Shown here one piece after another: positions 46,320-58,530 of a stretch of DNA of 64,000 bases. How positions within the stretch are numbered: the first letter of the stretch is position 1; each line of letters begins with the position of its first letter. Origin of the DNA: Lumnitzera littorea (taxonomy: Eukaryota; Streptophyta; Magnoliopsida; Myrtales; Combretaceae); contig JAMXBB010000008.1 of assembly GCA_024138015.1 (NCBI GenBank), positions 7,663,390 through 7,727,389 on the forward strand. Direction: 5' to 3'. Below the pieces are notes generated by a model. That model saw only the letters and a program-made list of their open reading frames with translations. It did no database searches and was not told the DNA's origin. A program made the translations under genes and the position numbers.

Positions 46320-47970
46320 CTGATGAGAGACCAAAATTATTGGACCCAAAGATCAAATTTGGGACATGTCATTAAAATATTCTTTGCTTAGCATTATGTG
46401 ATCACAAAACGTTTCTCTGCTGCGACCACCTAATCGTTGGCTTTTAAGGATGGAATGAATAGGACGGCGTAGATGAGGAAGGGAATTAAAAAAACAAAGA
46501 AAAAATTGAGGGGAGAACAACAGGACTATGAGAAAATATATATACAAACTACATTAACGGGATGTCTGAATTACTTATTACAGATTATAAAAACATTTCA
46601 GATTTTTATAATATTAATTATATATTTTTATCAAATGAAAAGTTTTTTTCTGTTAAAATCTTAATAGGTACTCGGGACATTCATTAACATTGCGACGTAT
46701 CGGAATGAAAATGGTGGGACATACGAGTTGTGGGTGTTTTATTTGGAATCAACAACATAGATCGTATAAGTCAACCCTTTCGCTAGGCAGACTTATAAGT
46801 TATGGGTTTCTTTCGTAATTTTTAATATAAATAAAATTTCTGTTTGGTACATGACGATTGGTGAAAATTCCAATGTGGAAGAAAAATTTTGTTCGAACGT
46901 CTGTAAAGAAAGTTGGAAAAATAAAGTGGGGGTGCTGGTTCTTCTTTTCTTCTGCACAGTTTTGGCTTCTTTATAGTGCCTCCGTGAAGAAAAAGGAACA
47001 CAACTACAAGACGTGATCTGAGACAAGCTCGGAAGTATTGGAATTTTTCAAATAAGACGAGAAAAGTTTATTAAATATTTCACGTCACCTCATGTATCAT
47101 GACTTATGGTTATGTGTTATATCTTAAAATATTTATTTTTTTTATCAGTTGGTGCTTATTTGAAAATGAGCATTTAAAATCACTGCTGCATTATTGTTTG
47201 GACATAGATGTTATGCTATTTTATTTTCCATTAGTTAGGTAAGGATACATAGATTAAAGTACAAAAGTGCGGTTAGTAGTTGAAATTAAATAACCTCCTT
47301 CTCTTATTGTTATCCGGGAAGTCCTCTAATGCCAATTTATCATGATTCTCAGCATCAAACATGAAAACATCTAAGTAAATACAAAAGCATAATTAACACA
47401 CAGGTTTTAACATGGAAAATCTCAAAACGCAAGTGAAAATTGCAGGTAAGACTAAAAACAGGTCTATTCATCTCACAAGCACATATATCAAACTTGCCAT
47501 TATATCTAAATCCACTAAAGGATTTATAAAAGTAGAACATAAAAAGTAAAAATGAAAACGTGAATTTCTATAATTTATGTAAAACAACTTTTAAAACTAC
47601 ATATATATTTGTAATAATTATAAAAAACTTTGAATTCATGATTAAAATAAATTAGAATATGATAGCAAAAATGATGTGATATCCTAATAGTCAATGGGCT
47701 AGTACAAGCTTAGTTATATTTTCTTTTGTTATATTTAAGCTCATTCAACTCAAATATAGAATAGGTAAACTCGAGTTAAAGCATAATTTTCTATTGAGTT
47801 TAGTATGTAAATTTGATTAATAACACAAGTCCCTACATGAAAATGATTTTGTACTTGAATTAGTTCAGAAAAGTTTCCTAAAATCGTAAAATCATAAAAT
47901 CACATAGATAGAATCACAAGTTTGATAACTATGATGGGAAAGTTTAATTGAATGGAGCCTAAGGTATGGA
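46320..47970. other. RBOHF upstream region and intergenic sequence
   Basis: Putative promoter followed by AT-rich sequence. No gene is supported. Short frames on both strands here have no motif and no codon bias. Confidence 0.45.
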
Positions 47971-47974
47971 GAAG

Positions 47975-49300
47975 CTATGATATCCCATATTATAGTAGTC
48001 CCACATGAATTATGGGAGAGGATTTGTATTAATTTGTAGGACTAAGTTAGTGAATGTCATGTTAAGACAATCTAAAAACTCTGAGGTTAAGTGGTTAAAA
48101 AACATCTATTAGTATTTGTTAACTTGATTATTTATGCTTTTAGTTAGGAACATTATAAATAATATTAAAACTAACCCTTTAACAGTAGGTAGACGGTTTG
48201 GGGATTGTTTTAACCTTATTTAAAAAAGAAGTTGAGGAGGGTAGGACATTGTCAATTAGGTGTAACTCTTGGCATACTTCCAAGATAGCTTATAAGTTGT
48301 AGGCGGCATAAATGAACCAATTTATACACTGAAAAGGGGGATGAACTAAGTCCAATTATAAGGTTTTGTGATGAGGATGATGTGTATTCAAAGTAGCGGA
48401 GATCCCATATAATTTTAGTATTGCATGGATTTATAGGAGATGATTTATATTAATCTATAAGACTAAGATATATGTTATAAAAACTTTAAAGACAAATAGT
48501 TGAAAAAGACCTGTTAGTATGTGTTAGCATGATTATTCCTACATTTAGTGTAATGCATCATTAATGGTATCAAAGCCAACCTCTATTAGTGGGTAGACAA
48601 TTCGAGGATTGTTTTGATCTTATTTAGAGAAGAAGTTTAAGAAGGGCGGGGGAGTATTATTAAGGTGTGACTCCTAATATGCTTCTAGAATAAACTATAG
48701 GTTAAGAGTAGCATAAATGAACCAATTTGTAAATAAAAAAGAGAGACGAATCGGGCCTAGTTAAACCTATTTATTCATTGAAAATGGGGAAGAATTAAGC
48801 TCAGTTGTAAGGTTTTACTATGAGGACGTCAGTTTAGGAAAGTAGGGTAAGGGGATGTTATGATATACCATGTCATTATAGTTCTAGATGAATTGTGATA
48901 AAGAATTGCATTGGTTTTTAAGGTTAAAAAAAAGCAACTAATGTCTATTAACTAAGTTATTCTTTATTATTAGTATTCGATATTACAAATGGTATCAAAG
49001 TCAATCCCCTACCAATAGTTAGATGATTTGAGGGCTATCTTAACCCTACTTAGAGAAGGGGTCTGAAGAGGGTAAGGAAGTGTCGCTATGGTGTGACTTC
49101 TAATATGCTTTTTAAGCGAGGGTGGTAAAAATGAACTAGATCTTATAATTTAAAATGCAGACAAACTAGGTTGAATGTTAAAGTCTTATGATAAGGATGT
49201 TATGTGTTTAAAAGGAGGGGAGCATGGTTGGAGGAAGATTGTGATGCCCAATGTAATTATAGTCCTATATGGAATATATGAGAGTGACGCACTTAGGAGT
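47975..49300 (+). mobile_element. tandem array of TRIM-like terminal-repeat elements
   Basis: Three collinear units of about 420, 460 and 385 bp begin at about 47975, 48395 and 48856, and a fourth partial unit begins at 49240. Each opens with an LTR-like segment of 135-185 bp (TATGATATCCCATAT.., TGTTATGATATACC.., TGTGATGCCCAATG..). A primer-binding-site match follows (48160 decayed; TGGTATCAAAGCCAA at 48565; TGGTATCAAAGTCAAT at 48990), which is the initiator Met tRNA site. A short non-coding interior comes next (TAGGTAGACGGTTTG, GGATTGTTTT, AGAAGTTGAGGAGGG, GGTGTGACTC, ATAAATGAACCAATTT, GGTTTTGTGATGAGGATG) and a purine-rich tract (AAAGTAGGGTAAGGGGA, AAAGGAGGGGAGCATGG) precedes the next LTR. 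The arrangement is LTR-int-LTR-int-LTR-int-LTR, as in tandem TRIMs. No coding capacity. Confidence 0.65.
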
Positions 49301-49984
49301 TGAGTTAATCACTAGGGCTTACAGTGGTAATTACTAACCAGGTGGATCCTTCAAAGAATTGAAGAAAAAGGGAGTGGATAAGTCAGCAAACACAATAGCT
49401 TCCATGAAGTTGCTTGAAGGATATAAAGCACCCATGAACATAACACGACTTAATATTTCACTTGATGTGACGCATAAGTTAATATTAAGATCTACTCTCC
49501 GCTAATTTCAAGCTACTTGGTAAGATTAGATAAGAGTGTGAGAAAAGGGAATGTACTTGGAGAAAGGTATTTCACAAGAACAACAATATTCATTAATTGT
49601 AAGGTGTAAGATGCTTACGGCTATAATAAGAAGAACTATTTATTTAGGATAACAATATAATAATGGAAAGTTTTATAAAGGATAATGTAAGAAGAAGAAG
49701 ATACATAGTATAAGCAAAAAGAGTAAATATGACAAAGGACAAAAAGGAATACAGTACAAATGTTCGAAAAGTAAAGAACAGGTAGTAGCCTATCAATAAA
49801 TTCATGCTTAGGAATCTTACGGCATTGTGGTCGAGTTGAGTTATGTTGAGAGCTCAGACTCAACACTTGGCATCTTGGTAACTAGGTAGGAGTACAAGCA
49901 AAGCATTATGTATGCAAGTTATGGTTTAGCACTTGATAGGTTGACAATTAAGTAAGAGTCTGAGTAGAGTAGAATATGTTCAAG
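49301..49984. other. repeat-derived sequence between TRIM array and chromovirus integrase
   Basis: No coding signal assigned. It replaces the expected continuation of the chromovirus integrase, which stops at about 49985, so it is probably another insertion or the product of a deletion. The 76-codon minus frame 49866->49636 is not supported. Confidence 0.35.
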
Positions 49985-50671
49985 CTAAGGATAAAGTGGC
50001 TCATTTTGCTAAACCGATCAACCACTACCATAATAGAATCATGTTTTCGTGGAGTTTTAGGGTAGGCTGAGTATAAAATCCATGCTTAGACTGGTCCATG
50101 GCTGCTCAAGTATGACCAGAGCTATATATTCTCTATATCACTGCTTTCTTCTTTTGGCTCACTTTCGCACTTCGCACCATTCAAGAATTTTGCACACATC
50201 CCTTATCATTCCAAGCCAATGAAAGTGTTCACTCAATAACTTGACAGTACTCTTCTCACTAAAATGGCTGGCTAAGCTTTTAGCATAAGCTTCTTGAACA
50301 AGTAATTCCTTGGTAGAATTACTCAACATACAAACTTATTTTCCTTTCATTAGAAATCTTTCACTCAAATAAAACCTATCTACTACTCTTCTAATGTTGC
50401 ACTTGACTACTAAGGGTCTAAAGTACGGATTATGTTTATATTAAATAGGTAGAGAACCAAACCTAAGTATTTTACCTTGTAATATCATGATAAGACTATG
50501 TCGACGAGAAAGGGTGTTAGCTATAGTGTTAGAACTTCCTTTCTTGTACTTGATGATGTAGCAAAAGGTTTTCAAGTATTTGACCTGCTTTACATGGCAT
50601 CAGGAAAGTTTTTTATGTCCTTTAAGATGCTTGAGAGATTCATGGTCTGTATATATAATGAGCTCTTTTGG
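49985..50671 (-). pseudogene. chromovirus (Ty3/gypsy) RNase H to integrase remnant
   Basis: Minus strand. From 50670: LPKELIIYTDHESLKHLKGHKKL, then VKQVKYLKTF and IKYKKGSSNTIAN, the RNase H C-terminal half of chromoviruses. From about 50340 to 49990: STKELLVQEAYAKSLASHFS, HFHWLGMIRDV and EQPWTSLSMDFILSLP, with a decayed VVVDRFSKM..HF segment. These are the integrase zinc-finger and core start. Frameshifts and stops are frequent. It continues the element whose RT lies at 63654-64000; the Athila element sits between the two halves. The 86-codon plus-strand frame 50498-50758 is a shadow. Confidence 0.75.
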
Positions 50672-50675
50672 CAAT

Positions 50676-52087
50676 TGATTCGCTTAAATTATATAAATAA
50701 AAAGAATGAAATTGTGAATACTCCAATAAGTATACTAGATTGGAATCAAGTAATATAGAGCAAGTAAGGTTGTCGATCCCTTAAGGACTAAGAAATTATT
50801 AATCCTATGTTAATTCTTATCAATATTCAAGCAATCAAAATTAAATTAACTAATCTAATAATTACCTTAAAACTATCGTAAAGGAAATAATTATAAAATA
50901 TCTAAAACTAAGCAATCAATTGAGAATTGTGAGAAGATAGAATCCACTCTAGATTATGCAAATCAAATTGTTATTATGTTATATAGATTAATAGTTATAT
51001 GGTCATTCAAGTAAAATTATTATGCCTTAAAATTTAAGAATTTAAACTTCTAATTAATTAGTCCGCTTCCCCATCTCTAATTAATAATGGACTCTAAATT
51101 ACAATCATATATCTCTTGATAATATGATTGTCTAATATCTTAAATCAATTATCCCTAATGTCTTAATGAATAATCAATCACTGAACATCGCATTAATCTT
51201 TAGATAATTTCTAATTAATTTAATTAGCACTACTTCCATATTAATTAATCAAATTAATCAAGAATTTCTAACAAACCTTATATTAACTCCTGTATCATTA
51301 GGGTTTCTAACAATTATAATCCATTAAACAACTATAATTAAAATCATAAAAATTATAATTATGAATTATTCACATATCGATTAATCCTGTAACATGAATA
51401 CAATCATTATCTTAGCTACCTAGGGTTTCATCAATTTACGCAAATAAATTTAACCAGCTATGGATTTTAAATTGAAAGCACGACTACTAATTGAAATTGC
51501 AAGGAAATTCATAATTGAATACATGAATAATTCACATAATTGCATAAATACAATTAAAATAGATGTCACCAATTCTGTAATTGGAAAAGATAAACTTTAA
51601 TTGCAATTCCAAAACTTGATCTTCACAATGAATGGAAAATCTACTCAATGATTTGATCAATTCTATAGACGAATTCTTCAAGAACTATCGACTAACTATT
51701 CTAAGACTATCTAACTATAAAGAAGATAAAAAGACTCTCTAAAATCCGAGACTCATGACTATTTATAAAGGAAACTACGGTTAGCTTTCAAAAGCTAACT
51801 TTTCAATGAAGGTCGGCGGTGTAGATTCCAAGGCCGCCATCGTCGGTATAAGTGTAGGTCAACGGTTAAGTTGGCTATGTTGAATTCCAACTGTGCCTAA
51901 ACTCATTTCAATTCCATTTATTTACGTAAAACTCCTCTAAAGTATTCATATTTCCACTTTGAATCCTCTAATACCTAAAATAATCAAATGACAATACTTA
52001 AGTACCAATTCTAAATGATTTCTATAAAATCAATAAGAATTTTCTCTAATTCACTCATTAAAATATGGATAAAATATGCCCTTATCA
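50676..52087 (-). mobile_element. Athila 3' LTR (1.41 kb)
   Basis: On the minus strand it starts TGATAAGGGCATATTTT (52087) and ends ..AAGCGAATCA (50676), with short inverted ends TGAT/ATCA. The final 200 bp match 63457-63656, the remnant of the 5' LTR. A TATA-like TTTATAAATAGT (minus, about 51768-51757) is the LTR promoter. A purine-rich TATGGAGAAGT precedes the start (polypurine tract). The left flank is chromovirus RNase H, so the insertion site is exact on this side. Confidence 0.75.
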
Positions 52088-52098
52088 ACTTCTCCATA
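52088..52098 (-). promoter_or_regulatory. Athila polypurine tract
   Basis: Minus strand AGTATGGAGAAGT directly upstream of the 3' LTR start at 52087. Position fits plus-strand priming in an LTR element; it is shorter and less pure than usual, so support comes mainly from position. Confidence 0.45.
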
Positions 52099-53627
52099 CT
52101 TAAACTTTTACTTGTCCTCAAACAAAATAATTAGAATTAAAGAAATCTATCATTGAGAGTATAAATTTTCCAATTGCATATCTAAAAAATCTAACTTTTG
52201 ACACCTTCAAACTCACTAATTGGTAATGCTCACTACTCAAACCAAATTGAAATATGTAATCAATGTACTACAATTGAAATTAATCAGCTACTCTAGAGAA
52301 AACAAATTTTAATCCTAACTTTTAACTTAAAATTTTTATTCTAAAAGTAGATACTCAGTCCTAAAAGGAAAAATATCCATTTAAACTTCACAACTATTAA
52401 TAGGCATATTATCCCTCTAATTATCCTGGCAAGCAAGTTAACCAAATAGTGAAAACATATGGTATCTACTCTATTCTTAGAGTTTCTTCCTTTTTATTAT
52501 AACTCTTAATTCATTTCTTGAATTGCATTCAAAATTTCCATTTCCATTCCAAATTTTATTATTTTTTTCTTGTTCTCTATTTTTTTTTTTTTACTAGTTC
52601 GGATATTGAACTTTACCTTTCTACTCTTCTTGTTATAGTGAGTGCATTGAGTTAGCATATCTCAGGCTCATCACCCAAGTGACCAGGTTTTAAAGGGACC
52701 CCTACGGACTCTTCCTCACTCTAACATTTAAGTTAAGATACTCTCAGCTTAATCACTTGAGTTATTAGAGTAAAGGTTCTCATTTCATAGCTTTTTGATT
52801 GCTTACTAAAGTTTTTCAAACTTCTTTTTAGAGGAATCACTAAGTATAAAGATTCACCAACCTCATTCACTAAGTGTTAAAATGTTGTTAGAATAAATAA
52901 AAAGAAAATATACTAACTAACCTTGCATAGAAGTAAACTTGTTTATTTTTCATTTAAGGACTCGACCGACTCTTAAACATCAAATTCCAAGGCTAAAAAC
53001 TAGGTAAATTAGGTTCCAAAAGAATTGACTAATTAATTTTAACTAAGCACAAAAATATCAACATTGGTGAGTAGGGCACCTTAATGAGTCAATTGTTCAA
53101 ATCACAATTAGATCTATCAACATTGAAAAAAATCGGCCTAAAAATTTGCCAGATACTTAAGAACAATTAAAGTTTAAACTAATAGGAAAGTATAGCTATT
53201 TGTAAACAAAAATCAACATCAAAATTGATATTTAATTTAATTCAAAATCTATTCCCTATATTTCTTTCCCCCAACTCTAGAATAGATAGTGTCTACACTG
53301 TCTTCTATGCAATATACTAGAGGAAATAAAATAAAAAATTTTGAAATAAATAGGAAATGAAGAACTGGTACTTCCCTGGATTCAAAGTTTCAGAAACAAA
53401 GAAAATTCCAAGCATAAAATCATTACTAGCATAAAATTCAAATTTGACTTGTCTCGTCAAATGCAAAGAAATATGAAAGAGCAAAGATAGCATAAAAGTG
53501 CACTCAAGAGTACATAGTAGAGTTAATGATCCAGAGTTATCCAAACAGGTGGGTACTAAACAAAAATAACATAACAGCAAAATAAAAGAAAAAGAAAAAT
53601 AAAAAAAATAAAAAAGTGTGCAAATAT
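52099..53627. other. Athila 3' non-coding region
   Basis: Athila-type elements carry a long non-coding stretch between the last open frame and the 3' LTR, and this 1.5-kb AT-rich segment fits. No domain was recognised. The 87-codon minus frame 53580->53317 is Phe/Leu-rich and is not called. Confidence 0.4.
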
Positions 53628-54758
53628 CTAACTATCTTGGTCGGTATTGCTACTCTCTACACTAGAAGTCTTGTAATGAAGCTGCTTTGCAGCTGTTGGT
53701 TGGAAACATGAAATAGCATATTTCAGCATATTGAATATAGTAGTCCGAAACTTTTTATTCTTATTCCTTTTTTTACTAATTTCATTCTGGACTTTTCTAA
53801 TTTTAGTACTCAACTGCTCATAACTACTAGTTAGAAGATGATATAAAGTAATCACTCTAGCACAAAGAGGATTTTTAGGAATATCCTCCTCATCAACAGG
53901 ATTGAGCCTATTATTTATCTTAACCAATTCCTAACCCCTAAACGATGCAACAAAAATAGGCTTACATGGAATACCATCATCCCTTTTCAGTTCTTGAAAA
54001 AGTCCCATACCCTTCAATAATGCCGTAATCTATCCACCACAAAAGATAACTTGTATCTTAATATCATCAATTTGTCTATAGATAAAATTTCCTATTTCTA
54101 CTCCCAAATCAATCTAATACCCATAAATCATATTGTACAGATAAAACATGTCAAAACTGGTTACCTTACTATGGTTGGTTTTCTTATAATTGAGAGTATG
54201 AGCAAGAATATGGTGAAGTAGACTATGCTCCACTCTTGAGAAAGTCATAGTGAGTGACTTTGAAGATACAAAATCGTCTTACCTAGGATGAATCAACTGA
54301 AACTAAAATTTCTCAACAGTCATATCACCAGGCCAAGAATTGGGCAAATGAACTTCTTTCTCATCATATAAACCCAAAAAGTAACCAATCTAATTCAACT
54401 TAATCACATGAATTTCTCCATAAACCTAAAAGGTGAAAGTGGACATTCGCTTACTGCTCTCCAGTTAGAAAGTAGATAAAAAATCAATGGTTATATTTCT
54501 AAAAGTGGGCTCTTTTACCTTAAATAATCGAAAGCATATTTTATTAGGAACCATCTGTTGGATTCTATTGTCCATTCCATAATCTTGCAAAAGAGTCCAA
54601 TCCAGATATTGTTGGTTCATGAATGTCATTCGTTATAACTTCTTCCGTCTCTCCCTAGCATAATCTTGATGTGAAAGAAGATTGTTACCCGGACTTTTGG
54701 AGGATGAAGCAGCTATCATCTTTTGTTTCTTTTGAGGTTGATGTTTCTTGGGTGGCAT
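53628..54758 (-). pseudogene. Athila post-pol ORF (ATHILA ORF-1 / env-position type), decayed
   Basis: The ATG at 54758 opens MPPKKHQPQKKQKMIAASSS, a lysine-rich start. Then, with stops, come QQYLDWTLLQDYG, FKVKEPTFRNITIDFLSTF, YFLGLYDEKEVHLPNSWPGD and, in the surviving 99-codon frame ending at 53628, MVKINNRLNPVDEEDIPKNP with a lysine-rich coiled-coil-like middle. Lineage, position after pol and the PTxRxxTxxFLSTF style fit the additional open frame of Athila elements. Its role is unproven in the family, and this copy is broken by at least six stops. Confidence 0.55.
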
Positions 54759-55199
54759 AGTGAAGTATAGATCTAAAATAAAAACTATGAGTGTGTGTGA
54801 TAATGGTAAAGAGAGTGTGTGTGGGAGATAGAGTGATGGAGAGTGAGAAATCTAGAGAGAAGAAGTGGGTAAAGAGAGAAATTGAGAAGAAAAAGAGTGT
54901 GGAGAAATAGAGAAGACTGACAGTGATGCTTTATGAAAGCATTGTATGTTGGCTCTTCCTTTGTATACCGGCGGCATACAATGCTGGTGACCTTGAGTTC
55001 AAATTTTTGTGCTTTTTTGTTTTTCTTTTCTTAGGTTGGTAGCCTTGTATGCTAATGGTCGGTCTTAAATTTTTTTTTTTCATATTAATAAATAATAAAA
55101 AATTAATAATAATAAATAAGAAGAAGAAAAGAGAAAAAAATTAGTGTGATTAGACATGAGTTGTCTCCTATGAAGCGCTTAGTTTATAGTCGTTAGCCC

Positions 55200-56540
55200 A
55201 ACTTTTTCTAATCTTATCGTGGATTCTCGCTTGCCATGATAGTAGCATCACAGTCCAAGTTTTCCCTTTCAAAATAGTTTTTGAGGAGATGACCATTCAT
55301 TTTGAAGGTGTGATTGTCACCCGCCTTTAACTCAACTATACCATAAGGAAAAACGTTAGCTATTTCGAATGAACTAGACCATCGAGATTTTAACTTACTT
55401 GGGAACAATTACAAAAGAGAGTTGTATAATAATACTTTTTGACCAGGTACGAACTCCCGCTGTTGAATGTTCTTATCATGCCATCTCTTAGCTCACTTCT
55501 TGTATATTCTAGCGTTTTCATAAGTTTTTCTCTAATCTCGTCCAGCTGATTCAATTGGACCAGCTGATTCAATTGGAGTAATCTCTTTTCACTTGCAGTT
55601 TGTAAATCAAAGTTAAGGTATTTTATGGCTTAGTAGGCCTTGTACTTGAGTTCTACAAATAGGTAGAATGATTTACCAAAAATGAATTTGTATAGGGACA
55701 TTCCTATAGGGGTTTTAAAAGCTATCCTATAAGCTCACAATGTATCATTAAGTTTTAAAGACCAATCCTTCTTAGATATATTGACAATCTTCTCTAGGAT
55801 ACGCTTTATTTCCCTATTGGACACCTCAACTTGGCCGCATGTTTGTGGATGATACAAGATGCAAGTTTATGAGTGACTCCATATTTTGTTAATAATTTTT
55901 GATACTGCTGATTGCATAAATGCAACCTCCCGTCACTTATAATAGCCCTGGGTACCTTAAATTTGGAAAAAATGTTCCTTTTCAAAAATTTAATTACACC
56001 CCTAGCATCATTAGTCTGTAGAGTAACTGCTTCTACTCATTTCGACACATAATTTACTGCTAAGAGTATATATTTGTTTGATAAAGATATGGGAAAAGGA
56101 CCCAAAAGTTTATTCCCTATACATTAAAAAATTCGATTACCAGTATACTATTTTGTGGTAATTCATATCTTTTAGAAATATTGCTGGTCCTTTAGCATTG
56201 AGTACATGACTTAATAAAATTCCTGCAATCACTAAATAAACTGGGCCAGTAAAATCCACAAGATAAAATTTTAGCTGCAATTCTTTCCATATGAAAGTAG
56301 CCTCCTGATTCCTTAGAATGATAGTGCTAAATTATGTTAAGCTATTCGGTTTCAGGTACGCAACGTCTAATTACTTGGTTAGCATAATATTTAAATAGAT
56401 ACAGTTCATCTTAGAAATAAAATTTGACATCATGTGAAAACTTCTTTTTCTTTTAAAATGAGAGACTGTATGATATGATTTTACTAACCAAGTAATTAAC
56501 TATATCAGCATACTAAGGTAACCCTTAGATCTCTACTACA
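55200..56540 (-). pseudogene. Athila integrase, decayed
   Basis: Minus strand, read across frames. The segment CLFKYYANQVIRRCVPE (about 56400-56340) is followed by H..SGGYFHMERIAAKILSCGFYWPSLF and C..FIKSCTQC, the HHCC zinc finger. A degraded core follows, and LFPSKLKSRWSSSFEIANVFPYGIVELK near 55400-55310, with MNGHLLKNYF at the end, the Athila integrase C-terminal (GPF/Y-like) module. At 55543-55580 an 18-bp unit (CCAGCTGATTCAATTGGA) is directly duplicated. In a live element this enzyme inserts the cDNA; here it is inactive. Confidence 0.75.
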
Positions 56541-56545
56541 TACAA

Positions 56546-56950
56546 TTATTCATCAGGGAACTTATCATTAATGGGTGGCTTTAAACAATCAAATTGTAAA
56601 TGAGATAAATGATTAGCAATTATATTTTTAGTTCCCTTTCTATCTCTAATTTCGAGGTCAAACTCTTGTCGTAATAAGATCCAACGAATTAACCTAATTT
56701 TAGCATTAGCTTTAGCAAACAAATATTTTAAAGTAGCATGATTTGTGCATACTATGATCTTAGAACCTATTAGATAAGGCCTAAACTTATCATATACAAA
56801 TGTAACCGTTAAAAGTTCTTTCTTTATCGTGGCATAGTTTCTTTGTGCCTTATCCAAGGTTCTATTCGTACAGTATATAACATGAAATAACTTACCTCTC
56901 GTTTGCCTAAGTACTGCTCTTACAAGATAGTCATTCACATCATACATCAT
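56546..56950 (-). pseudogene. Athila RNase H domain
   Basis: One open frame of 134 codons. It reads VNDYLVRAVLRQTRGKLFHVIYC.., then KAQRNYATIKKELLTVTFVYDKFRPYLIGSKIIVCTNHATLKYLF, IRWILLRQEFDLEIRDRKGTKN and IANHLSHLQ, the typical Ty3 RNase H with the ..TDHAALKYL.. motif changed to TNHATLKYL. The Asp lost in that motif is one of the conserved acidic residues. It joins the RT block upstream after a frame break. Confidence 0.8.
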
Positions 56951-56965
56951 CTCGAAAGGAAGCTC

Positions 56966-57823
56966 TCAATCAGGTACAGTAATCACTGGAGCCAAAATAA
57001 GCTTCTCCTTCAATAGCTTAAATGCCTGCAAACAACTATCATAAAAAACAAATGCAGAATCTTTTTCAAGTAAATTACAAAGAGGTTTAGAGATTTTAAA
57101 GAAGTCCTTAATAAATCTCCTATAGAAGCTAACTTGCCCTAAGAAGCTTCTGACTCCTTTGACTAAAGTAGGTAGTGGCAACCTTTTTATTATCTTTACT
57201 TTGGCTCTGTCAACTTCAATCCCCTTTTTTGACACCTTGTGACCTAAGACTATTTCCTCTTTTATCATAAGATGGCATTTTTGCTAGTTCAGAAGTACAT
57301 TAGTCTCTTTGCACCTTTTAAGCACACAACCTAACTTAGTTAGACATGAATAAATTGACTTCCTAAAGACAGAGAAATCATCCATGAATATTTCAATAAA
57401 ATCTTCTAACATGTTAGAAAATATAAGCATCATACATCTTTGAAAGATAGCGAGTGCATTACAGAGACCAAAGGGCATTCTCTTAAAGGAAAAAGTGCCA
57501 TAAGGACATGTAAAAGTGGTTTTCTCCTAGTCTTCAGTTGCTATAAGAAACAATAATAATCATGCCTTGAAAGTTTTTCTAACATCTGATTTATGAAAGG
57601 GAGGGGGAAAGTAGTCTTTACGGGTGGCATCATTCAGTTTTCTATGATCTATGCAAACTCTCCACCCGGTTACAATACGAGTAGGGATTAACTCATTAAC
57701 CTCATTTTTAACCACAGTCATACCATCTTTTTTTGGCATCACCTGAATGGGACTAACCCACTTACTATTTGACATAGGGTAGATAATATCTACATTTAGC
57801 AATGTAAGTACCTCTTTCTTCAC
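56966..57823 (-). pseudogene. Athila reverse transcriptase, decayed
   Basis: Three frames in order. 57823->57560 has EVLTLLNVDIIYPMSNSKWVSPIQ, PKKDGMTVVKNE and TGWRVCIDHRKLNDATRKD, a diagnostic Athila RT segment. 57478->57284 has MPFGLCNALAIFQRCM and IEIFMDDFSVF, the catalytic xxDD box. 57268->56966 has LGHKVSKKGIEVDRAKVKII and SFLGQVSFYRRFIKDFFKISKPLCNLL, the thumb and tether. Frame breaks lie at about 57555 and 57275. The catalytic DD pair is present, but the frame is not continuous. Confidence 0.85.
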
Positions 57824-58215
57824 TACCTCCTTGAGAGTTAGGTTGAGTTGTTTCTGTGGTTGTATTGTGAGTTTGCACTTAGCCTCTAGTAATATCTTAT
57901 GAGTGAAAATTAAGAGATTGATCCCCTTAATATCGACAATGGTCTACCCAATGGCTTTTTTATGCTCTCTTAGAACTCTTAGAAGTTGTTTCTCCTGATC
58001 ACCTGTCAAAGAAGAGGAGATAATTATTGGCAAAGTATCATTTGTTCCAAGATAAGAATATTTTAAATGACTAGGTAAAGGTTTAAGTTCAAGCACTGGG
58101 GGTTGTGTCAATGATGGGACTGGCTTCTTCTCACTAGTGCCTAGCTCGAGTATCGAGCTTTGATTTCTGACACCTATTTCCTGCCTTCTTCTTTTTCGGG
58201 CTCATCATCATCATT

Positions 58216-58530
58216 TCAATCATCCAGATCCCTAAGAACCGTTTCCATAGTATCCAATCCTGCTTTCTCTTCTATAGACTCACAGGTAATCTCATAAAAA
58301 ATATCAATAGTGTAATAAGATTTGCAATCATCAAAATGTTTTATAGTTTCATAAACATTAAAAGTTACTTGATCGTCCATAACTCTTAGAGTAAGCTTAC
58401 CTTGTTCCACATCTATCAATGCCTTACCTGTTGCCAAAAACGGTCTTCTAAAGATTATGGGTACTTCTTTATCCTCTTCCATCTCTAAGACTATAAAGTC
58501 GACTAAGAAGATAAATTTGTCTACCTTCAC
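58216..58530 (-). pseudogene. Athila aspartic-protease-region frame
   Basis: 104 open codons: KVDKFIFLVDFIVLEMEEDKEVPIIFRRPFLATGKALIDVEQGKLTLRV. The family has ILGRPFLATG; here it is IFRRPFLATG. It lies between the gag C-terminus and RT, as expected for the protease. The catalytic D(T/S)G itself lies upstream and is not readable with confidence. Confidence 0.8.
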
